This document shows positions 60,986 to 64,000 of a stretch of 64,000 bases of DNA, in pieces. The translations under genes and the position numbers were made by a program. The stretch's first letter is position 1. Each line of letters starts with the position of its first letter. Location: NCBI RefSeq assembly GCF_009684715.1, contig NZ_CP016604.1, positions 1,813,262-1,877,261 on the forward strand, in the 5' to 3' direction. Under the pieces are notes generated by a model. The model searched no databases, was not told the DNA's origin, and saw nothing but the letters and a program-made list of their open reading frames with translations. The DNA comes from Otariodibacter oris (lineage in GTDB: Bacteria > Pseudomonadota > Gammaproteobacteria > Enterobacterales > Pasteurellaceae).

Positions 60986-61252
60986 TTAGTAGTACGTTTT
61001 AGTAGTACGAGTTTGTTTATTTTAGTAGTACGCATTCAGTTTTTAGTAGTACGGTTTATTTTCTAGTACCGCTGATTTAGTGGTATGGGTTAATTAAGGC
61101 GTACTTAAGGCGTATAGGTTTTAGTAGTACGAGGTAAAATATCGTGTTGAAAAAACAAGGTAAGCTAAAGCCTTATATATCAAGCCTTGCGGAATTTTTA
61201 GTAGTACGACCCATACCCCATAGGTAAGCCATACTACTAAACGTACTACTAA
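60986..61252. repeat. Cluster of TTAGTAGTACG integrase arm sites
   Basis: Exact copies start at 60986, 60999, 61022, 61043, 61121 and 61198; an inverted exact copy is at 61242-61252, beside a near copy at 61231. The inverted pair repeats the arrangement at the distal att. This is the long arm of the attachment site and may also cover the int promoter, allowing autoregulation. Confidence 0.75.
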
Positions 61253-61296
61253 AAGTCCATGATTTAGGCTTACGTCGGCGTACATCAAAAGACAAT

Positions 61297-61329
61297 AAAA
61301 AAGCCCTGAACCGTTGTGGCTCAAGGCTT
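61297..61329 (-). terminator. ssrA terminator
   Basis: On the minus strand AAGCCTTGAGCC pairs with GGTTCAGGGCTT (two G-U pairs), loop ACAAC-like, followed by TTTTTTATTG. It partly overlaps the att repeat, so the element carries part of the terminator. Confidence 0.75.
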
Positions 61330-61350
61330 TTCTTTACATCCGATTACATC
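61322..61350 (+). repeat. Attachment site, ssrA-proximal copy
   Basis: Identical to 50757-50785. It starts 15 bases beyond the tmRNA 3' end, so insertion leaves the tmRNA gene intact. Confidence 0.9.
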
Positions 61351-61364
61351 GAATTACATTGATT

Positions 61365-61731
61365 TGGTGGAGCTGGGGGGATTTGAACCCCCGTCCGAAA
61401 TTACTCTACCGTCAGTACTACACGTTTAGTCTGATCTTTAATTTCGTAAGCTAACTGCGGACAGACACGCCATTAACAAACTAGCTTGATTCAATTTAAT
61501 GCTTCGATCCTCAAGCAGAGGCTTCCACACGATCTCGTTTGGGTTTGACTCCTCTTGATCCCCGTCTTACGAGCGAAAGCTGGGGAGAGAAGGCTCTATG
61601 CAGGTTATTAAGCTGCTAGTGCGTATTGTTCGTCGTTTGCGACTATTATTTTGCGGTTTATTTACGAGGCCTACCGCACCTCGACGTGCACCTTGGGCTT
61701 CGCTAATCCCGTCGAATCCAGAATCAGCCCC
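61365..61731 (-). ncRNA. ssrA: tmRNA (transfer-messenger RNA)
   Basis: 367 bases. 5' end GGGGCTGATTCTGGATTCGA (61731 leftward) and 3' end with the T-arm GGGGGTTCAAATCCCCCC and CCACCA terminus at 61365 pair as the tRNA-like acceptor. The tag frame at 61641-61609 reads ANDEQYALAA and stops with TAA. It rescues stalled ribosomes with SmpB (not in the window). The 3' side is the integration target of the element. Confidence 0.96.
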
Positions 61732-61744
61732 AAAAAGTTTGTCG

Positions 61745-61774
61745 ATTCTATCAGAAAGCGGTAAGATCTGTAAA
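61745..61774 (-). promoter_or_regulatory. Probable ssrA promoter
   Basis: On the minus strand TTTACA (61774-61769), 18-base spacer, TAGAAT (61750-61745), about 13 bases before the mature tmRNA 5' end, leaving a short leader for RNase P. Confidence 0.55.
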
Positions 61775-61781
61775 CTTTTTT

Positions 61782-61802
61782 ACAGTTTGATGTTCAAACT
61801 GT
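61782..61802 (+). promoter_or_regulatory. Hairpin just upstream of rpoH
   Basis: 9-bp stem ACAGTTTGA/TCAAACTGT with a 3-base loop, then TTTTAT, only 22 bases before the rpoH ATG. It could act as an attenuator or as part of a temperature-sensitive leader. A transcript from further upstream would have to pass it. Confidence 0.5.
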
Positions 61803-61824
61803 TTTTATACGAAGCGAGATCCAA

Positions 61825-62778
61825 ATGAAAAATAATCCGAAAACAGAAATCCTTGAAGATGAAGAGGATGAGATCATCGAGCCTGAAATTGAAGTTATTG
61901 ATGATGATGTTGATGAAGAAATCGATCAAAAAGCATTATCCAGTACTATGCTCGTGCCTCAAGGTAATTTGGATAGCTATATTCGTATGGCAAACCAATA
62001 TCCAATTTTAACTGCTGACCAAGAAAAAGAATTAGCAGAGCGTTTTTATTATGATGAAGATTTAGATGCAGCAAAACAGCTCATTCTTTCTCATTTACGC
62101 TTTGTGGTCCATATTGCACGTGGCTATATGGGATATGGTTTACCTTTAGCTGATTTGATCCAAGAAGGCAATATTGGATTGATGAAAGCGGTAAAACGAT
62201 TCAATCCTGAAGTTGGTGTTCGCTTAGTCTCTTTTGCTGTCCATTGGGTTAAAGCTGAGATTCACGAATACGTCTTACGTAATTGGCGAATTGTGAAAGT
62301 TGCGACGACAAAAGCACAACGTAAACTCTTCTTTAATTTGCGTAAAAATAAACAACGTCTAGCATGGTTTAATGAAGAAGAAATTCAAAAAGTTGCTGAT
62401 GATTTAGGTGTTTCGACCGATGATGTCAAAGAAATGGAATCCCGTATGACAGGGCAAGATATGGGATTTGATTTACCTGTTGGGGATGATGATGAATCTT
62501 ATGTACCTTCTATGTATGTGGAAGACGATTCCTCTAATTTTGCGGAAGAGATTGAAGATGAACAGCACAATGGTAAAGCAACCGCTCAATTAATGTACGC
62601 ACTTGCTCAATTAGATGAGCGTAGTCAAGACATCATCAAAACTCGCTGGTTAGATGATGAGAAAGCAACCTTACACGAACTTGCGGATAAATATAATATT
62701 TCAGCTGAACGAGTCCGCCAATTAGAAACGCAAGCACTGAAAAAAATCAAAGAAGCAATGACGATAGACGTTGAATAA
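61825..62778 (+). CDS. rpoH: RNA polymerase sigma-32 factor (heat shock)
   Basis: 317 residues, about 33 longer than E. coli sigma-32. The extra N-terminus is very acidic ([20 protein letters not shown]). From about residue 44 ([20 protein letters not shown]) it follows RpoH: region 2 ([35 protein letters not shown]), the RpoH box ([14 protein letters not shown]) and region 4 HTH (SAERVRQLE). An alternative start at Met42 would give the usual length. Divergent from ssrA. Confidence 0.93.
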   Translation: MKNNPKTEILEDEEDEIIEPEIEVIDDDVDEEIDQKALSSTMLVPQGNLDSYIRMANQYPILTADQEKELAERFYYDEDLDAAKQLILSHLRFVVHIARGYMGYGLPLADLIQEGNIGLMKAVKRFNPEVGVRLVSFAVHWVKAEIHEYVLRNWRIVKVATTKAQRKLFFNLRKNKQRLAWFNEEEIQKVADDLGVSTDDVKEMESRMTGQDMGFDLPVGDDDESYVPSMYVEDDSSNFAEEIEDEQHNGKATAQLMYALAQLDERSQDIIKTRWLDDEKATLHELADKYNISAERVRQLETQALKKIKEAMTIDVE

Positions 62779-62781
62779 AAT

Positions 62782-62827
62782 ACAAGCGGTAAGTTATGCA
62801 AAATATTTTACGAAACTTACCGCTTGT
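62782..62827. terminator. Facing uptake sequences between rpoH and argS
   Basis: 14-bp stem ACAAGCGGTAAGTT (62782-62795) with AACTTACCGCTTGT (62814-62827), a perfect paired uptake sequence serving two converging genes. Confidence 0.8.
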
Positions 62828-62856
62828 TGATCTCATAATTTGAATTCAAAGATTAA

Positions 62857-64000
62857 TTACATCTTCTCAACGGTTTTAATACCGAGTAATTCTAAACCTT
62901 GTTTTAAGGTTTTAGCCGTTAAGCTTGCAAGTTGTAAACGGCTTTGTTTAATATCATCTTCTGCATTAAGAATTGGGCAAGCTTCATAGAAGCTAGAGAA
63001 AATACCCGCTAATTCATAAAGATATTGACATAGCACATGAGGAGTTCCATCCTTCGCTACAACGGAAACAGACTCTTCAAATTGTAATAATTTAAGTGCT
63101 AATGTTCTTTCTTTATCTTCTGTCAGATTAATTTTGCCTTTCAATGTATCAGGATCAATGCCAGACTTACTGAAAATAGAACGAATACGCGTATAAGCAT
63201 ATTGCATATAAGGTGCAGTATTGCCTTCAAAACTGAGCATATTATCCCAATCGAATACGTAATCAGTAGTACGATTTTTTGAAAGGTCAGAATATTTCAC
63301 TGCTCCAATCGCAACGGCTTCAACAACGGCTTGTTTTTCTTCATCCGTTAAATTGGTGTTTTTCTCTGCAATTAATTTGCCCGCACGCTCTACCGCTTCA
63401 TCCAATAAATCGGCTAATTTTACAGTACCGCCAGTACGTGTTTTGAACGGTTTACCATCTTTGCCTAACATCATACCGAAGTTTTGATGCTCAAGGCTAA
63501 AGCTATCTGGCACATAACCCGCTTTACGAGTAATCAACCACGCTTGTTGCATATGTTGGCTTTGACGAGTGTCTGAGAACACTAAGGCACGGTCTGCTTT
63601 TAACGTTTCATAACGATATTTCGCTGCAGCAATATCCGTTGTGGTATAAAGGAAACCGCCATCTTTTTTCTGAACAATTACGCCCATTGGATCGCCATCT
63701 TTATTTTTGAATTCTTCTAAAAAGACAACTAAAGCCCCATCATCTTCAACAGCTAAGCCTTTTTCTTTTAAATCTGCAACAATACCTGGCAACATTGGGT
63801 TATATAGGCTTTCACCCATTACGTCTTTTTCAGTTAATGTCACGTTTAAACGTTCATAATTACGCTGATTTTGTTGCATGGTAATATCAACAAGTTTTTT
63901 CCACATTGTGCGGCAATATTCATCGCCACCTTGTAGTTTTACCACATAGTTACGTGCTTTTTCTGCAAATGCAGAATCGTTATCGTAATGTGCTTTTGCT
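62857..64000 (-). CDS. argS: Arginyl-tRNA synthetase, 3' part (start beyond window)
   Basis: The last 380 codons are present; the frame stays open to the right edge ([20 protein letters not shown]). Class I features: a KMSKS-like loop in [18 protein letters not shown] and the DALR anticodon-binding domain at the C-terminus ([31 protein letters not shown]). The HIGH motif lies outside the window. It charges tRNAArg. Ends 30 bases before the paired-USS terminator. Confidence 0.97.
   Translation of the reverse strand, partial: AKAHYDNDSAFAEKARNYVVKLQGGDEYCRTMWKKLVDITMQQNQRNYERLNVTLTEKDVMGESLYNPMLPGIVADLKEKGLAVEDDGALVVFLEEFKNKDGDPMGVIVQKKDGGFLYTTTDIAAAKYRYETLKADRALVFSDTRQSQHMQQAWLITRKAGYVPDSFSLEHQNFGMMLGKDGKPFKTRTGGTVKLADLLDEAVERAGKLIAEKNTNLTDEEKQAVVEAVAIGAVKYSDLSKNRTTDYVFDWDNMLSFEGNTAPYMQYAYTRIRSIFSKSGIDPDTLKGKINLTEDKERTLALKLLQFEESVSVVAKDGTPHVLCQYLYELAGIFSSFYEACPILNAEDDIKQSRLQLASLTAKTLKQGLELLGIKTVEKM

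Larger units (their letters stand above)
50757..61350. mobile_element. ssrA-integrated satellite-like element, ~10.6 kb
   Basis: Bounded by identical 29-bp repeats at 50757-50785 and 61322-61350, the latter directly beside the tmRNA 3' end. Content: integrase next to ssrA, a two-gene cargo unit, alpA, an HTH protein, small overlapping genes, an Icd-like gene and a DUF927 replication ATPase. No virion, terminase, relaxase or conjugation gene is visible. This fits a P4-like or PICI-like phage satellite (PICIs with int-alpA-rep are described in Pasteurella multocida). It holds only a few uptake sequences (53461, 53958, 56035), fewer than the host flanks. Confidence 0.85.

Noticed and set aside
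60986-61252. Short repeats resembling a CRISPR array
   Set aside because: Repeats are only 11 bases, spacing is irregular, both orientations occur, and no cas gene is near. Integrase arm sites explain them better.
50757-61350. Integrative conjugative element
   Set aside because: No relaxase, coupling protein or type IV secretion gene is present among the readable frames.
61598-61828. 76-codon rightward frame
   Set aside because: It lies inside the antisense of tmRNA and has no ribosome site; the tmRNA explains the conservation.

Overview
The window comes from a Pasteurellaceae chromosome. It is AT-rich and carries many copies of the DNA uptake signal core AAGCGGT, mostly in the form ACAAGCGGTC/ACAAGCGGTA. 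That is the 'Apl' type of uptake sequence known from the Actinobacillus pleuropneumoniae / Mannheimia / Haemophilus ducreyi branch rather than the H. influenzae type. Gene content (dat-ddc diaminopropane genes, TAXI-TRAP transporter, His-rich ZnuA, tmRNA tag ANDEQYALAA) fits the same family. No species can be named from the sequence alone.

Layout. 1-2.8 kb: end of yceD, a pirin, and the rpsF-priB-rpsR-rplI ribosomal operon with its leader. 2.8-14.4 kb: metabolic genes (an atypical Nramp-like carrier, a secreted nuclease coupled to a cysteine desulfurase, pfkA, then the leftward paeA-arsC-aroQ-accB-accC run, pgpC, dapD, uraA). 14.6-19.1 kb: the str operon rpsL-rpsG-fusA-tuf. 19.2-25.8 kb: hemH, pepO, proS, acpP, purC with a PurR operator. 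25.9-28.2 kb: an McrBC-type restriction locus whose mcrB is split by a frameshift in a homopolymer. 28.4-38.4 kb: satP, potD-like, yrhK-like, ubiD, znuA, a TRAP-TAXI transporter with a UspA protein, yigZ. 38.4-50.7 kb: yidD-rnpA-rpmH, nhaA, fmt-rsmB-trkA, dat-ddc, rpmB-rpmG, radC, coaBC with an SH3-like gene. 50.75-61.35 kb: an integrated mobile element. 61.36-64 kb: ssrA (tmRNA), rpoH and the 3' part of argS.

The accessory centrepiece is a ~10.6 kb element inserted at the 3' end of ssrA and bounded by a 29-bp perfect direct repeat. It has a P4-type integrase, two genes of unknown function in their own transcription unit, an AlpA regulator, an HTH protein, a run of small overlapping genes led by an Icd-like gene, and a DUF927 replication ATPase. 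It has no visible capsid, tail, terminase, relaxase or type IV secretion genes, so it looks like a phage satellite (P4-like or PICI-like). Its non-coding DNA is highly organised: two related clusters of AGGACAAT iterons about 7.6 kb apart (one a perfectly phased 21-bp series), many TTAGTAGTACG sites beside both attachment sites, three 17-bp TTTACTnTTTCGGTAAA operators in a divergent control region, and an array of palindromes beside int. The two-cluster layout recalls the ori1/crr pair of phage P4. This is the most likely undescribed system here.

All calls are made by reading the sequence and translations. No database search was possible, so family names rest on recognised motifs and remembered family sequences, and functions of the small satellite genes are unknown.
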